Shown piece by piece: positions 5,315-5,947 of a DNA stretch of 5,947 nt. The stretch is from Promethearchaeia archaeon (lineage in GTDB: Archaea; Asgardarchaeota; Lokiarchaeia; Sigyniarchaeales; SOKP01), in NCBI GenBank assembly GCA_029856295.1, contig JAHQWS010000157.1:1-5947 (forward strand), read 5' to 3'. The notes under the pieces were generated by a model that worked only from the letters and a program-made list of their open reading frames with translations, was not told where the DNA came from and ran no database searches. Numbering within the stretch: position 1 is the first letter of the stretch; the number at the start of each line of letters is the position of its first letter. Position numbers and translations under genes: made by a program.

Positions 5315-5947
5315 ATGAAACAATCAAACTCAGAATTTACAAATGTTGTCATAAGCAAAGGTACTTCGCCTAAAGAATGTGTTTTTGATGGAATAGAAAA
5401 GCTTGGAGGTATAATCAATTATATTAGAGATGGAGATCAAGTTTTTATTAAATTCAATTTAACATTACCTCAGGGATTTCCCGCAAATACTAATATGGAC
5501 ACACTTGAAGCGATTATTGAGTCTTGTCATAAGGCTGGAGCTAAAAAAATATATGTTGGAAGCTATCCTTTCAAAGGGATCACAATTAAAGCCATATCTG
5601 ATTTGTTAGGGCTAAAGAGTTATTTCTTAAAAATTGGCGCAGAATTAGTGTTTTTAGATTATAGTAATTATTATTACCTAAAGAATGTAAAAACTAAAGA
5701 TTTGAAAATTATTAAAAATCAAAATTTCTCTAAAGTTAGCGTAAATGATAAAGAATTTGAACTTCATAAAATAATTATAGAGTCAGATAAATTTATTTCT
5801 GTAAATCAAGTAAAGGTTGATCCAATTTTTAAACTTACATTGTCTATACTTAATTCTTATTCATTATCCATCAATGCATCTCAAGTAAACGCAATTAAAA
5901 GTAGTAATTTAAAGGATTTGATAAATAATGTAATGGAAGTATTTACA
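5315..5947 (+). CDS. DUF362 family protein, N-terminal 211 residues, cut by the window edge
   Basis: I translated this directly; the frame stays open from the ATG at 5315 to the last base. The DUF362 pattern is visible: a first strand VVISKG (11-16), GDQVFIKFNLTLP (40-52) corresponding to the family's GDxVxIKPN segment, NTNMDTLEAIIESCHKAGAK (58-77) corresponding to the helix after the Thr-His-Pro region, KKIYVGS (77-83), and SDKFISVNQVKVDPIFKLTL (157-176) where members usually read as aspartate-hydrophobic stretch then K-T-H. Here the KPN proline is Phe (KFN) and the K-T-H position reads K167-V-D169, so usual conserved residues are changed. DUF362 has no settled biochemical role; some members carry a ferredoxin-like 4Fe-4S domain, which would lie outside this window if present. 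Divergent from the pantothenate kinase gene. Family membership is likely, function unknown. Confidence 0.72.
   Translation, partial: MKQSNSEFTNVVISKGTSPKECVFDGIEKLGGIINYIRDGDQVFIKFNLTLPQGFPANTNMDTLEAIIESCHKAGAKKIYVGSYPFKGITIKAISDLLGLKSYFLKIGAELVFLDYSNYYYLKNVKTKDLKIIKNQNFSKVSVNDKEFELHKIIIESDKFISVNQVKVDPIFKLTLSILNSYSLSINASQVNAIKSSNLKDLINNVMEVFT

Noticed and set aside
5299..5373. ATG at 5299 as start of a small gene upstream of the DUF362 gene
   Set aside because: The 24-codon frame overlaps the DUF362 start, has no own SD, and contains the GGAAGG that serves the ATG at 5315.

Overview
The window looks like a piece of an archaeal chromosome from an AT-rich genome (roughly 30% G+C by eye, intergenic parts far lower). 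Archaeal markers are a single-domain histone at the left edge, TATA/A-box-like promoters at the expected distance from starts, T-tract terminators without strong hairpins, a standalone 6-phospho-3-hexuloisomerase-type SIS protein, and a DUF362 protein. A eukaryote-type (type II, Fumble-like) pantothenate kinase is unusual for archaea. Together with the low G+C and loosely spaced, individually promoted genes, this suggests an Asgard-type (for example Lokiarchaeia-like) lineage. The lineage is an inference; nothing here is a decisive taxonomic marker.

Layout, left to right: (1) 7-225 (+), archaeal histone, followed by a T-rich terminator. (2) 452-1924 (+), a soluble PA-domain plus M28-fold protein in which most zinc-site and catalytic residues are replaced, so probably a pseudopeptidase. 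(3) 2126-2770 (+), SIS-domain 6-phospho-3-hexuloisomerase-like protein with a nearly leaderless promoter and a long duplicated T-tract terminator. (4) 2771-3048, an intergenic region carrying a striking GC-rich inverted repeat (2851-2921) of unknown function. (5) 3049-4305 (+), a membrane-embedded M28 metallopeptidase with intact active-site motifs, interrupted by a hydrophobic insertion between its first two zinc ligands. (6) 4331-5173 (-), type II pantothenate kinase, convergent with the peptidase (25 bp gap). (7) 5315-5947 (+), the N-terminal part of a DUF362 protein, divergent from the kinase across a 141-bp promoter region and cut by the window edge.

The genes do not form an obvious operon: each plus-strand gene is preceded by 140-280 bp of AT-rich spacer with its own plausible promoter. 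Functions seem mixed: chromatin, peptide hydrolysis or binding, ribulose-phosphate metabolism and CoA synthesis. The points most worth following are the degenerate M28 protein, the membrane-split active M28 peptidase 1.1 kb downstream, the CoA-pathway anomaly implied by the type II kinase, and the 71-bp hairpin element. I see no CRISPR array, tRNA, rRNA, insertion sequence or defence system.
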